A stretch of DNA of 64,000 nt from Streptomyces sp. NBC_00659 (GTDB taxonomy: Bacteria > Actinomycetota > Actinomycetes > Streptomycetales > Streptomycetaceae). This document shows, piece after piece, positions 1-7,864 of the stretch; position 1 is the stretch's first letter; each line of letters opens with the position of its first letter. The notes beneath the pieces are model-generated. The model did not search any database and was not told where the DNA came from. It was given only the letters and a program-made list of their open reading frames with translations. The stretch is from positions 3,472,001-3,536,000 of the forward strand of contig NZ_CP109031.1 of the NCBI RefSeq assembly GCF_036226925.1, in the 5' to 3' direction. The position numbers and the translations under genes are program-made.

Positions 1-58
1 TCCCGCCCTGCGGGCCGAACAAGAAGAACTTTAGCCTGCGACCAGCCGGAAAGTGAAA

Positions 59-103
59 TCCGGTCCCTCCGGGCCCGCGCGACCGGACGGAGCGCCGTAC
101 GGC
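59..103 (-). terminator. possible terminator hairpins after the phosphatase gene
   Basis: Two inverted repeats lie just downstream of the phosphatase stop on the minus strand: TCCGGTC at 59-65 pairs with GACCGGA at 81-87, and 90-103 is a GCGCCGT/ACGGCGC palindrome. There is no T-tract, which is common in high-GC actinomycetes, so the call rests on position and pairing only. Confidence 0.3.
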
Positions 104-108
104 GCCCC

Positions 109-795
109 TCAGTCGTCGTCGCCGAGGACCGGTTCCGGCAGCGTGCCGGCGTTGTGCTCCAGCAGCCGCCAGCCGCGGACGCCCTCGCCGAGAACGGACC
201 AGCAGCAGTTGGACAGGCCGCCGAGGCTCTCCCAGTGCCGGGACTCCAGACCGAGCAGACGGCCGATCGTGGTGCGGATCGTGCCTCCGTGGCTGACGAC
301 GACGAGGGTGCCGTCGTCCGGGAGCTTGTCGGCGTGCCGCAGCACCACGGGGGCGGCGCGGTCGGCGACCTCGGTCTCCAGCTCGCCCCCGCCGCGCCGC
401 ACCGGCTCACCGCGCTTCCACGCGGCGTACTGCTCGCCGTGGCGGGCGATGATCTCCTCGTGCGTCAGCCCCTGCCAGACGCCCGCGTAGGTCTCGCGCA
501 GGCCCTCCTCGTGGGTGACGTCGAGGCAGGTGAGGGCGGCCAGCTCGGCGGCCGTCGCGGCGGCGCGCTTGAGATCCGAGGCGACGATGGCGTCGGGCTT
601 CAGGGAGGCGAGCAGCCGGGCGGCGCGGACGGCCTGCCCGACGCCCGTCTCGGTCAGCTCGACGTCCGTCGAACCCTGGAAGCGGCGGTCCACGTTCCAG
701 GAGGTCTGGCCGTGCCGCCACAGGATGACCCGACGGCCCCTGCCCGGCTTCGCCTCGGCGGTCGCGCCCGCGGCCTCGCGGGCCTCGGCGGTCAC
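109..795 (-). CDS. histidine phosphatase family protein
   Basis: A 228-residue member of the phosphoglycerate-mutase-like histidine phosphatase superfamily. The catalytic loop is visible as WRHGQTSW near residue 24, and the second active-site histidine as VSHGGTIRTT in the C-terminal half. These enzymes pass phosphate through a phosphohistidine; the substrate cannot be read from sequence. I chose the GTG at 795 because it overlaps the rsfS stop codon (GTGA), a classic translational-coupling arrangement, and because the family match starts only about 20 residues later. The longer reading upstream would run through rsfS in another frame and is rejected. A phosphatase directly after rsfS is the usual actinomycete arrangement, which suggests co-expression with ribosome silencing and NAD genes rather than a proven shared pathway. 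Confidence 0.9.
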   Translation of the reverse strand: MTAEAREAAGATAEAKPGRGRRVILWRHGQTSWNVDRRFQGSTDVELTETGVGQAVRAARLLASLKPDAIVASDLKRAAATAAELAALTCLDVTHEEGLRETYAGVWQGLTHEEIIARHGEQYAAWKRGEPVRRGGGELETEVADRAAPVVLRHADKLPDDGTLVVVSHGGTIRTTIGRLLGLESRHWESLGGLSNCCWSVLGEGVRGWRLLEHNAGTLPEPVLGDDD

Positions 796-1235
796 CGCAG
801 CTCCTCCATGCCGACGGAGTCCTCCTCGGCCTGGAACTTGGCGTGCTCGGCGGCCTTGCCGCGGGTCGCCTTGGCCTCGGCGGGCAGGTCGAGCTCGGGG
901 CAGTCCTTCCACAGCCGCTCGAGGGCGTAGAAGACGCGCTCCTCGCTGTGCTGGACGTGCACCACGATGTCGACGTAGTCGAGCAGCACCCAGCGTGCCT
1001 CGCGGTCGCCCTCTCGGCGCACCGGCTTGGCGCCGAGCTCCTTGTTCAGGCGCTCCTCGATCTCGTCGACGATCGACTTGACCTGACGGTCGTTGGGCGC
1101 GGACGCCAGCAGGAAGGCGTCGGTGATGGAGAGCACATCGCTGACGTCGTAGGCGATGATGTCGTGCGCGAGCTTGTCTGCGGCCGCCTGTGCGGCGGCA
1201 TTGATGAGCTCGATGGAGCGGTCCGTGGCGGTCAC
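792..1235 (-). CDS. rsfS: ribosome silencing factor RsfS
   Basis: A 147-residue RsfS/Iojap-family protein. Members bind ribosomal protein L14 on the 50S subunit and block joining with 30S when nutrients are low. The family core is plain: SITDAFLLASAPNDRQVKSI, then a RWVLLDYVDIVVHV segment and a conserved FYALERLW near the end. A short acidic/basic tail (about 30 residues) follows, as is usual in actinobacteria. Start is the GTG at 1235 (VTATDRSIEL); the extra 22 residues possible upstream look non-coding. Its stop overlaps the start of the downstream phosphatase by four bases. It lies 126 nt after the LCP gene, with a strong hairpin between them. Confidence 0.95.
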   Translation of the reverse strand: MTATDRSIELINAAAQAAADKLAHDIIAYDVSDVLSITDAFLLASAPNDRQVKSIVDEIEERLNKELGAKPVRREGDREARWVLLDYVDIVVHVQHSEERVFYALERLWKDCPELDLPAEAKATRGKAAEHAKFQAEEDSVGMEELR

Positions 1236-1314
1236 TACGCGGCTTTCCGTCGGCGGTCGGTTACGACTCAAGGGTCTCACGGACCGCCGACGACACCCCA
1301 CGCGTTTCCGCGGC

Positions 1315-1343
1315 CACGCCCCGGGGCCGGGCCCCGGGGCGTG
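1315..1343 (-). terminator. strong hairpin between LCP gene and rsfS
   Basis: Arm ACGCCCCGGGGC at 1316-1327 pairs perfectly with GCCCCGGGGCGT at 1331-1342 around a 3-nt loop, and one further C-G pair extends it to 1315-1343. It lies about 20 nt past the LCP stop on the minus strand. It may terminate or attenuate transcription before rsfS. Confidence 0.6.
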
Positions 1344-1361
1344 ATGCCGGTCACCCGCGGG

Positions 1362-3179
1362 TCACCCCGTCGAGCGGCTGGTGATCTTGTAGTCCTGGCC
1401 GAGGACGACGGACACGTCCGCGTTGCCGGTGGCCTTGCCCTTCTTCACGCTGCTGGTGGGCAGACCCAGGGTCTTGGCGACCTCGACGGCGTCTTCCTTC
1501 TTGGCGGCATCGCTGTAGGTGATCCGGGACACGCTCTGGGCGGCGGCCGAGGTGCCGGAGTCCAGGAACGTGTAGCCGCCGTTGACCAGGGCGACCCTGG
1601 CCTGGCCGGTGGCCGCCTTGACGCCGGTGGCGTTCTCGATGCCGACGCGGACCGCGGAGCCCGCCTCGGGGCTCTTCGCCGTACCGCCCAGGACGTTCTT
1701 GATCACGCTGTCGGAGGTGCTCGCGGTCAGCGTGCCGTCCTGCTGCACGGGCAGCAGCGCGGTCTTGTAGTCGCCGCCCTTGGCGAGGTCGGCGAGCTTG
1801 GCGAGGAAGGCACCGAGGTCCTGGTCGGTCAGGGACGGGTCGAGGATCTGGGCCAGCGTCTGCACGGTGGTGGTGGCGGCCTGCTTGTCCGAGGACAGCT
1901 TGCGCATCACCCCCTGCATGACCTGTCCGAACCGTTCCAGCTGCGCGTTCTGGGCCTCGTCCGCGGCCTGGTAAGTGGCGTAGGCGACGGCCATCTTGCC
2001 GCTGAGGGTCTGGTCCTCGCCCTTCTTGACGAGCGGGGGGTCGCTCTTCTTCTTGGAGGCGGGGTCCGGAACGTCGGTGTCGGTGGTGACCTCGATGTCG
2101 CCGACGAGTTCGACGAGGTTGTTCAGGTAGGGGGTGTCGAGCCGCCAGGTGCCCTGGATGCTGGTTCCCAGCACGGTGTCGAGCGCTTCCCGTGTCCCGG
2201 AGGAGCCGTCCGTGTCGACGGACTTGGCGAGCGTGGTCGTCGAGCCGTCGTCGTCCGTCAGGGCGAGGGAGTTGGGCAGCAGGACGGTGGTGCCCTGCTT
2301 GGTGGTGGTGTTGTCGACGAGCAGGGCCGTGGCGGTATCGCCGCCCTTGGTGTTGTGCAGGTGGACGACGACCACGTCGCGCTTCTGCGCGGCGACGGGC
2401 GTCGTGACCCCCGGCTTGGCGTCCGAGGCGGCGCCGGGAAGCTTGCCCGCGTACCAGAGGTAGCCCGCGCCACCGGCCACGACCAGGGCCACGACCACGA
2501 CCAGGGCCACGATCCTGCTGCGGGCGCGGCGCTTGGCCTCCTCGCGGCGCTCGGTGCGGTTCTCGGTGAACTTCAGCCAGTCGATGACGTCCTCGGACTC
2601 GGTCTCCTGGTCCTCGACGAAGGCGAACTGCTCGGTGCGGTAGTCCCGGTCGGCCCGGGGAGCGTCGTCCTCGGCCGGCCCGGCCTGCTGCGGGATGCGG
2701 GCGGTCTGCTCGGCGACCCGGGGCCGGCGGCCGGTGCTCGCGGCGCCCGCCGCGTCGGCGCTCCGCCCGTGACCGTCGTACGGAGTCCGGGTGGTCCCGG
2801 TCCCGCCGGCCGTGGGCGCACCCGTGCCGAACGGGTCGAAGGAGTCGTACGAGGACGCGGCCGGCTGCTGACCGGTGTCGTACGGCGACACCGTCTCCTG
2901 CCTGCCGGTGTCATAGGGAGACACCGTCTCGTGCTGACCGGTGTCATAGGACGGCACAGGTGGCTGGTGGCCCGTGTCGTAGGGCCGGACAGGTTCCTGA
3001 CGGCCCGTCGCATAGGGGTCGTAGCCGTAGCCGGGCTGCTGCCCGGCGTCGTAGCCGTCGTACCCCTGGGCGGGCTGCTGCGGGATCTGCCGGTACACAG
3101 GCTGCCCGTACTCGTCGTAGCCGACGAGTTCGTACTGCTGGTCGCCGCCGCCCGCGTATCCGTCGTATCGGTCGTTCAC
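1362..3179 (-). CDS. LytR-CpsA-Psr (LCP) family protein with LytR_C domain
   Basis: A 605-residue membrane-anchored protein. Order: a long Tyr/Gln/Pro-rich cytoplasmic region (1 to about 215) containing five or six copies of YDTG-centred repeats near residues 60-100; one membrane helix (about 220-243, RIVALVVVVALVVAGG); an LCP-like extracytoplasmic domain (about 267-450); and a LytR_C domain (about 506-600). LCP proteins transfer lipid-linked glycopolymers to peptidoglycan. Start GTG at 3179 has GAGGGG 5 nt upstream; the GTG at 3200 overlapping nadD is an alternative. It follows nadD by 17 nt. From memory, this position corresponds to S. coelicolor SCO2578, named PdtA, needed for a spore-wall polymer. 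Oddity: the usual R-x-D-T and P-R-D signatures are not seen; the equivalent places read GGDTATAL and LPNSL. Confidence 0.85.
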   Translation of the reverse strand: MNDRYDGYAGGGDQQYELVGYDEYGQPVYRQIPQQPAQGYDGYDAGQQPGYGYDPYATGRQEPVRPYDTGHQPPVPSYDTGQHETVSPYDTGRQETVSPYDTGQQPAASSYDSFDPFGTGAPTAGGTGTTRTPYDGHGRSADAAGAASTGRRPRVAEQTARIPQQAGPAEDDAPRADRDYRTEQFAFVEDQETESEDVIDWLKFTENRTERREEAKRRARSRIVALVVVVALVVAGGAGYLWYAGKLPGAASDAKPGVTTPVAAQKRDVVVVHLHNTKGGDTATALLVDNTTTKQGTTVLLPNSLALTDDDGSTTTLAKSVDTDGSSGTREALDTVLGTSIQGTWRLDTPYLNNLVELVGDIEVTTDTDVPDPASKKKSDPPLVKKGEDQTLSGKMAVAYATYQAADEAQNAQLERFGQVMQGVMRKLSSDKQAATTTVQTLAQILDPSLTDQDLGAFLAKLADLAKGGDYKTALLPVQQDGTLTASTSDSVIKNVLGGTAKSPEAGSAVRVGIENATGVKAATGQARVALVNGGYTFLDSGTSAAAQSVSRITYSDAAKKEDAVEVAKTLGLPTSSVKKGKATGNADVSVVLGQDYKITSRSTG

Positions 3180-3196
3180 CGGGTGCCCCTCTCGGC

Positions 3197-3913
3197 TCAC
3201 TGGCCGCGGTACAGCTCACGCTTGTCGATGTAGCGCACCACACCGTCCGGCACCAGATACCAGACGGGGTCGCCCTTGGCGACTCTCGCACGGCAGTCTG
3301 TGGACGAGATGGCGAGCGCGGGAACCTCGACCAGCGAGACACCGCCCTCCGGGAGTCCCGGGTCGGTCAGCGTGTGACCGGGCCGGGTGACCCCGATGAA
3401 GTGCGCAAGGGAGAACAGTTCTTCCGTGTAGCGCCAGGTGAGGATCTGGCCGAGCGCGTCCGCGCCGGTGATGAAGAAGAGATCCGCGTCGGGGTTGAGC
3501 GCGTGCAGGTCGCGCAGTGTGTCCGTCGTATAGGTCGGGCCGCCGCGGTCGATGTCGATCCGGCTGACCGAGAACTGGGGGTTCTCGGCGGTCGCGATGA
3601 CCGTCATCAGATAGCGGTCCTCGGCCGGGGTGACCGTGCGGTCGGTCTTCTGCCACGGCTGCCCGGTCGGCACGAACACCACCTCGTCGAGGTGGAACTG
3701 CGCGGCGACCTCACTGGCCGCGACCAGGTGTCCGTGGTGGATCGGGTCGAAGGTGCCGCCCATGACGCCGAGCCGGCGCTTGCCCGGATTCGAGGGGCCG
3801 TTGCCGGTGCCGGTCACGAGACGCTTCACCGCGCCGCCGGCCGCCGCGCCCGCGCCGCCCGTGGCGTCGCCGGCGGCGCCGCTCTCCGTGTCACTCGCCG
3901 GACCGGTAGGCAT
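3197..3913 (-). CDS. nadD: nicotinate-nucleotide adenylyltransferase
   Basis: NadD joins nicotinate mononucleotide and ATP to make deamido-NAD in NAD biosynthesis. The nucleotidyltransferase signature [12 protein letters not shown] is near residue 46, followed by [13 protein letters not shown], the conserved [14 protein letters not shown] block, and [10 protein letters not shown] (the SSTxxR motif) near residue 205. Length 238 is slightly long because of a Gly/Ala-rich N-terminal extension of about 40 residues. I chose ATG at 3913, which has GGAGAG six bases upstream; ATG at 3928 is possible. The gene heads a tight run into the LCP gene. Confidence 0.93.
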   Translation of the reverse strand: MPTGPASDTESGAAGDATGGAGAAAGGAVKRLVTGTGNGPSNPGKRRLGVMGGTFDPIHHGHLVAASEVAAQFHLDEVVFVPTGQPWQKTDRTVTPAEDRYLMTVIATAENPQFSVSRIDIDRGGPTYTTDTLRDLHALNPDADLFFITGADALGQILTWRYTEELFSLAHFIGVTRPGHTLTDPGLPEGGVSLVEVPALAISSTDCRARVAKGDPVWYLVPDGVVRYIDKRELYRGQ

Positions 3914-3996
3914 GTCCTGCTCTCCCATGCGTGCAGACCCTACCGGCCCGGCCGACGGGCTCCGGCCGACAGGGGCCCCGAGCGGGCCCGGGAGGC

Positions 3997-4158
3997 TCAG
4001 CGGTCGCGGTTGAAGCGCGTGGTGATCCACAGCAGCAGAAGCAGGATGAACAGCGCCCCGCCGCCGGTCAGGTACGGGCTGAGGCTCTCGTGGTTGCCGC
4101 CGTTCTCGCCCTCGGCGACGACGGTGGCCAACTGTGCGGCGGTGTGCTGGAAGCTCAT
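3997..4158 (-). CDS. small single-pass membrane protein
   Basis: A 53-residue protein starting [11 protein letters not shown], with one C-terminal membrane helix ([14 protein letters not shown]) and a short basic tail TRFNRDR. The first half is polar, so it is likely a bitopic inner-membrane peptide with N-terminus outside. I recall near-identical small proteins beside nadD in other Streptomyces, which supports it being real; function is unknown. A longer start at 4233 is possible but the family match begins at 4158. Confidence 0.7.
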   Translation of the reverse strand: MSFQHTAAQLATVVAEGENGGNHESLSPYLTGGGALFILLLLLWITTRFNRDR

Positions 4159-4285
4159 CTCGGCAGAACCTATCCAGTGGGTGCGGGATAAAGATGTCGG
4201 CCCATCGTATGCGGGCGCCCACACAGCGAACACGCCGACTCCGCCGTTGGGGACGGCGCTCCGCCCGTCGGTCCGCGGCCGGTCG

Positions 4286-4444
4286 TCAGTCGTCGCGCTT
4301 GTAGCCGCGCAGCAGGAACCAGGCGGCCAGGACCACGCCGACGACCATGACGATCAGCACGACGCGGAGCAGATCGCCCGGACCCTGCCTGTCTGCCGCC
4401 GCGGCGGCCTCCGTGAGCCACGCGGCTGCGGGGATGTGCTCCAT
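4286..4444 (-). CDS. small single-pass membrane protein
   Basis: A 52-residue protein beginning MEHIPAAAWL with one membrane helix (LLRVVLIVMVVGVVLAAWFLL) and a charged C-terminus RGYKRDD. Start ATG 4444 has GGAG 9 nt upstream; a start at 4477 would add 11 residues but has no better site. Its build mirrors the 53-residue neighbour at 3997-4158: extracytoplasmic polar segment, helix, short basic cytoplasmic tail. Function unknown. It is divergent from the M48 protease gene, with about 100 nt between them. Confidence 0.65.
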   Translation of the reverse strand: MEHIPAAAWLTEAAAAADRQGPGDLLRVVLIVMVVGVVLAAWFLLRGYKRDD

Positions 4445-4547
4445 GTCGTACGACTCCTTCTCTGTACTGCCCGTCAACGGTATCTCCGCCTAGGCTGGGC
4501 TCTGCCTCGGGGGAACAAAAGGCACTCAGACGCACATGGGGGAAGAC

Positions 4548-5726
4548 ATGTCCGACGGCGACCAGGGACGGAACGGGCACGAGAACGTGCCGAGCAGGCA
4601 GCGCAGGCGCTTCGAGGGGATCTCCTCGCGGGCCTACGAACACCCGGCGGACCGCTCGGCCCTGGTGGCCCTGCGCAAGCTCAGCGGTTTCGACACGGTC
4701 TTCAAGGCACTGAGCGGTCTGCTGCCCGAGCGCAGTCTGCGGCTGCTCTTCCTGTCCGACTCGGTGCGGGTCTCGGACGCCCAGTTCACGCACCTCAACG
4801 ACATGCTGCGGGACGCCTGTTACATCCTGGACCTGGAGAAGGTCCCGCCGATGTACGTGAACCAGGACCCGCAGCCGAACGCGATGTGCATCGGGCTGGA
4901 CGATCCGATCATCGTGGTGACGACCGGGCTCGTCGAGCTGCTGGACGAGGAGGAGATGCGGGCGGTCATCGGCCACGAGGTCGGCCACGCGCTGTCCGGT
5001 CACGCCGTCTACCGCACGATCCTGCTGTTCCTCACGAATCTCGCGGTCCGGGTCGCCTGGATCCCGCTGGGGAACCTCGCGATCATGGCGATCGTGACCG
5101 CGCTGCGTGAGTGGTTCCGCAAGTCGGAGCTGTCGGCGGACCGGGCGGGGCTGCTGGTCGGCCAGGACCTGCGGGCCTCGATGCGCGGTCTGATGAAGAT
5201 CGCGGGCGGCAATCACCTGCACGAGATGAACGTGGACGCGTTCCTCGCGCAGGCCGAGGAGTACGAGTCGGCGGGCGACCTGCGGGACTCCGTGCTCAAG
5301 ATCCTGAACGTGCTGCCGCGCACCCACCCCTTCACCGCGGTCCGCGCGGCCGAGCTGAAGAAGTGGGCGGAGTCCCGCGACCACCAGCGGATCATGGACG
5401 GCCACTATCCGCGGCGCGACGCGGACAAGGACACCTCGGTGTCGGACTCGTTCCGGCAGTCGGCGGCCAGCTACGCCAACGACATGAAGAACTCCAAGGA
5501 TCCGCTGATGAAGCTGGTCAGCGACCTCGCGGGCGGCGCGGGTGACCTCGGGGGCCGGGTACGGCGCGGCTTCGGGGGCTTCGCGGGCGGCGCGCCCAAG
5601 GACGGCGCGGCCGACGGGGACACCGGAAGCACCGGCACCGGCACCGGCAGTGGCGGCGGCACCGGGCAGGCGCCGCGCGAGGACCGCTCCGGGGACGAGG
5701 GCACCGGCACCGACGGCCGGGACTGA
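4548..5726 (+). CDS. M48 family metallopeptidase
   Basis: A 392-residue zinc protease of the M48 (HtpX/Ste24-like) family. The zinc site IGHEVGHALSGH lies near residue 142, and a downstream SELSADRAGLL supplies the third ligand region (E and D). A hydrophobic stretch (TILLFLTNLAVRVAWIPLG) follows the zinc site, so it is probably membrane associated. The last 60 residues are Gly/Asp-rich low complexity. Start ATG 4548 (MSDGDQ) is preceded by GGGGGAAG; an ATG 12 bases upstream is less likely. Substrate unknown; M48 enzymes usually act in membrane protein quality control. Confidence 0.9.
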   Translation: MSDGDQGRNGHENVPSRQRRRFEGISSRAYEHPADRSALVALRKLSGFDTVFKALSGLLPERSLRLLFLSDSVRVSDAQFTHLNDMLRDACYILDLEKVPPMYVNQDPQPNAMCIGLDDPIIVVTTGLVELLDEEEMRAVIGHEVGHALSGHAVYRTILLFLTNLAVRVAWIPLGNLAIMAIVTALREWFRKSELSADRAGLLVGQDLRASMRGLMKIAGGNHLHEMNVDAFLAQAEEYESAGDLRDSVLKILNVLPRTHPFTAVRAAELKKWAESRDHQRIMDGHYPRRDADKDTSVSDSFRQSAASYANDMKNSKDPLMKLVSDLAGGAGDLGGRVRRGFGGFAGGAPKDGAADGDTGSTGTGTGSGGGTGQAPREDRSGDEGTGTDGRD

Positions 5727-5805
5727 TCGCCCCCGCCGGATCGCGCCGCCCCGCCGGGTAGCGCCGCCGGCCGCCGGACCCCGCCGGGGGTGCCGCCGAC
5801 CGCCG

Positions 5806-5823
5806 CCGGGCGGCGCCGCCCGG
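5806..5823. terminator. GC-rich palindrome between convergent genes
   Basis: A perfect 18-bp palindrome (CCGGGCGGC/GCCGCCCGG) lies in the 105-bp gap between the stops of the convergent M48 and membrane-protein genes. The whole gap is CCG-repeat rich, so pairing could be coincidental. No T-tract. Confidence 0.3.
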
Positions 5824-5831
5824 TGACCCGG

Positions 5832-6899
5832 CTACACCCTCGGCTGCGCGCTCCTGGCCAGCGAACCGCACACGGCGGTGGCGCTGCCGGTGGCGTACGG
5901 GTCGGTACCGGCCGGCCCGCCCGCCTTGGCCGTCTCGCCCGCGAGCAGCGGCCGCAGCCGGCTCACCGGGTCGTCGGAGCAGGCGAGCGGGCCCGCCTGG
6001 ACGTAGGAGACCACCAGTTCGGCCTGGTGCATGCGCAGGTCGTCGCGGTCGAAGCGGAAGGTCAGTTCGCGCCGCACGGTGAACAGGGAGGCCTCGGCCC
6101 CGGCGTTCGCACCCGTCGGTTTCAGCGCGTAGACGAAGGTGTGGTCGGCGACGACCTCCAGGGTGTTCGCGTCGGACTCGGCCGCCTGGAGGGTTCCCTG
6201 CACCCGGATCCCCTTGTCGGCGAGCTGCGTCCGGGTCGCGTCGAAGCGGATCAGCCAGCCGGTGGGGGCGTGCCGTCCGTCGGCGGCCGGGTGGTCGAAG
6301 CTCCGGTCGAACTGGTCGAGCTGCCGCGGGTCGAGCAGGATCCGTACGGGCCGGGTGGCGCCTCCGGTCAGCACGCTCGGGTCGAGGGAGGACTCGACGA
6401 GGTAGTCCTTGGCGGTGGTCAGGGCGGTGACGACCTGGCTGTCGGAGAAGTGCGCGGTGCGCCGGACGGCGGGCATGGTGATGCCGTCGGCCCCGGTGCG
6501 GAACTGGGCGGCCGGGCTGCCGGTGAACAGCTCGTCGGTGCTGGCCGAGCCAGGGACGGCGGTCCCCGGAGCGAGCGGGATCACCGTCATGCGCAGCGGT
6601 TCGACCGACCGGGTGGCGGTGGTCGGGTACGGGTGGTGTACCCCCATGTAGATCGCGGTGCCGAAGGCGATGGCTATCAGCAGGACGAGGATCAGGGCCT
6701 GCCGGGACAGCCCGCGCTGAAGGGGCGGGCGGCGGCGTACGGCCGGGCTGTGGTCGGCCATGCGTTCCCGGGCGGAGAACTCCTGGAGGCGGGCAGCGCG
6801 GACGAACGACTCGTCGAAGACGACGGATCGGTACTCGTCCTCGCCACCGGCGGGAGCACCCTCGGGTGTCCCCTCAGGTGGGTCTCCAGGCCCGCCCAT
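5832..6899 (-). CDS. membrane-anchored protein of unknown function, N-terminal SVVFDESFVRAA motif
   Basis: A 355-residue protein with a short acidic cytoplasmic region, one membrane helix (about 62-82, ALILVLLIAIAFGTAIYMGV) and a large extracytoplasmic domain (about 85-355) with no family I recognise; it ends in VCGSLARSAQPRV. Near residues 24-40 is SVVFDESFVRAARLQEFSA. The next gene upstream (7022-7627) carries SVVFDEDFVRAAAFHEPTA in the same place relative to its helix. Start ATG 6899 lies six bases after TACTCT, so a leaderless transcript is possible. From memory this pair is in the place of SCO2583/SCO2584 of S. coelicolor, linked to spore-wall synthesis; that is a synteny inference. Confidence 0.8.
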   Translation of the reverse strand: MGGPGDPPEGTPEGAPAGGEDEYRSVVFDESFVRAARLQEFSARERMADHSPAVRRRPPLQRGLSRQALILVLLIAIAFGTAIYMGVHHPYPTTATRSVEPLRMTVIPLAPGTAVPGSASTDELFTGSPAAQFRTGADGITMPAVRRTAHFSDSQVVTALTTAKDYLVESSLDPSVLTGGATRPVRILLDPRQLDQFDRSFDHPAADGRHAPTGWLIRFDATRTQLADKGIRVQGTLQAAESDANTLEVVADHTFVYALKPTGANAGAEASLFTVRRELTFRFDRDDLRMHQAELVVSYVQAGPLACSDDPVSRLRPLLAGETAKAGGPAGTDPYATGSATAVCGSLARSAQPRV

Positions 6900-6905
6900 A
6901 CCTTC

Positions 6906-6933
6906 AGAGTAGGTCTCCGGAGGCTCCGGTAAA
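6906..6933 (-). promoter_or_regulatory. possible promoter for a leaderless transcript
   Basis: On the minus strand, TTTACC (6928-6933), a 16-nt spacer and TACTCT (6906-6911) end six bases before the ATG at 6899. A -10 hexamer ending 6-7 bases before the start codon is what a leaderless mRNA would show. The -35 match is weak. Confidence 0.35.
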
Positions 6934-7021
6934 CGCTGTGGTGTGCGACAAGTTCTGACAGGTTCCCACCAGGTGGTCACGCTGTGCGACGAACGTCGGT
7001 GCCTCGGTGGGGAGACCGGTG

Positions 7022-7627
7022 TCAGGGTGTGCGCGGCACCGCCGACACCGCAGGGCGGGAAGCACCGGCGGAGGCGGAGGGGCCCGGGCCGGTGATCTTC
7101 TCCTGGCCCTGTTCGAGGCCGGAGGAGGCGGGTGAGGGGACCTGGTCCTGGCCGTCGGGGGAAGCGCCCCGGTAGACCGCCGTGAAGGCGAGGGCGACCA
7201 TCCCGATGCCCATGACGAGGGCGAGGAGCCAGGCGACGTGGCGGTGCCAGCGGGCCTGTCTGCCGTAGGGCCGGCCGTACATCCCCGGGAAGCCGTGGCG
7301 GCCCTCCAGGATCTCGGAGTCGTCCGGATCGTCCAGGTCGGGATCGTGGGCGAAGTCGCCGTGGCCGAAGCCGTCCTCGTAGCGTTCGTCGTCGCCGCGG
7401 GCGCCGCGGGCGCGTGCCCGGCGGGCCTCGGCCTCGGAGGCCTCCGCGCGGGCCTGGGCGGCCGCGAGCAGCCGCTCCACGGCGGTCGGTTCATGGAACG
7501 CCGCCGCCCGTACGAAGTCCTCGTCGAAGACCACGGAGGCGAACTCTTCGTCCGCGCCCCCGCGGTCGTGGTCGTCGTCGGGCTCCCAGCCGTCAGGGAA
7601 CGGCGTGCCCCCCACGTCCTCCGGCAC
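7022..7627 (-). CDS. membrane protein of unknown function, SVVFDEDFVRAA motif
   Basis: A 201-residue protein. The cytoplasmic part (1 to about 129) is acidic and Arg/Ala-rich, with SVVFDEDFVRAA near residue 30 and a likely helical AQARAEASEAEARRARA stretch. A single membrane helix follows (about 130-152, LLALVMGIGMVALAFTAVY), then a short Ser/Pro-rich outer tail. No known domain. The shared motif with the downstream neighbour suggests duplication or a common cytoplasmic partner. GTG 7627 is preferred: the N-terminus is compact and TACTCT lies six bases upstream, as in the neighbour. Longer readings enter low-quality sequence. Confidence 0.75.
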   Translation of the reverse strand: MPEDVGGTPFPDGWEPDDDHDRGGADEEFASVVFDEDFVRAAAFHEPTAVERLLAAAQARAEASEAEARRARARGARGDDERYEDGFGHGDFAHDPDLDDPDDSEILEGRHGFPGMYGRPYGRQARWHRHVAWLLALVMGIGMVALAFTAVYRGASPDGQDQVPSPASSGLEQGQEKITGPGPSASAGASRPAVSAVPRTP

Positions 7628-7633
7628 GGATCC

Positions 7634-7639
7634 AGAGTA
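7634..7639 (-). promoter_or_regulatory. possible -10 element, leaderless start
   Basis: TACTCT at 7634-7639 (minus strand) is followed by exactly six bases and then the GTG at 7627. This is the same spacing as in front of the next gene at 6899. No good -35 was seen. Confidence 0.3.
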
Positions 7640-7864
7640 GACCTGAGGGGTCAATTTGGGCAGACGGTACGGAAATTCGGCCGCAGGACGAGACAGCGCC
7701 TCGGTGGACCGCGGGCCGTGAACGGTCCGCCGCGCGCCCCGGCGCCCGGCGCCGCGCCGTCCTCGCGCCCCGGCGGACCTCCGGGCGGGACCGGGCTCCA
7801 GAGCTCTCACGGGGCCGCCGCCGGGTTCGGGGACGCCTCCGTGGCCGGCGCCCCCGCCGGTGTC

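Noticed and set aside
843..3233. 796-codon plus-strand open frame opposite rsfS and the LCP gene
   Set aside because: Shadow frame crossing a terminator-like hairpin and two well-supported genes.
5832..5900. Frameshift near the end of the membrane protein at 5832
   Set aside because: The frame is continuous to a normal stop with consistent codon bias; the CCG-rich repeat lies outside the gene.
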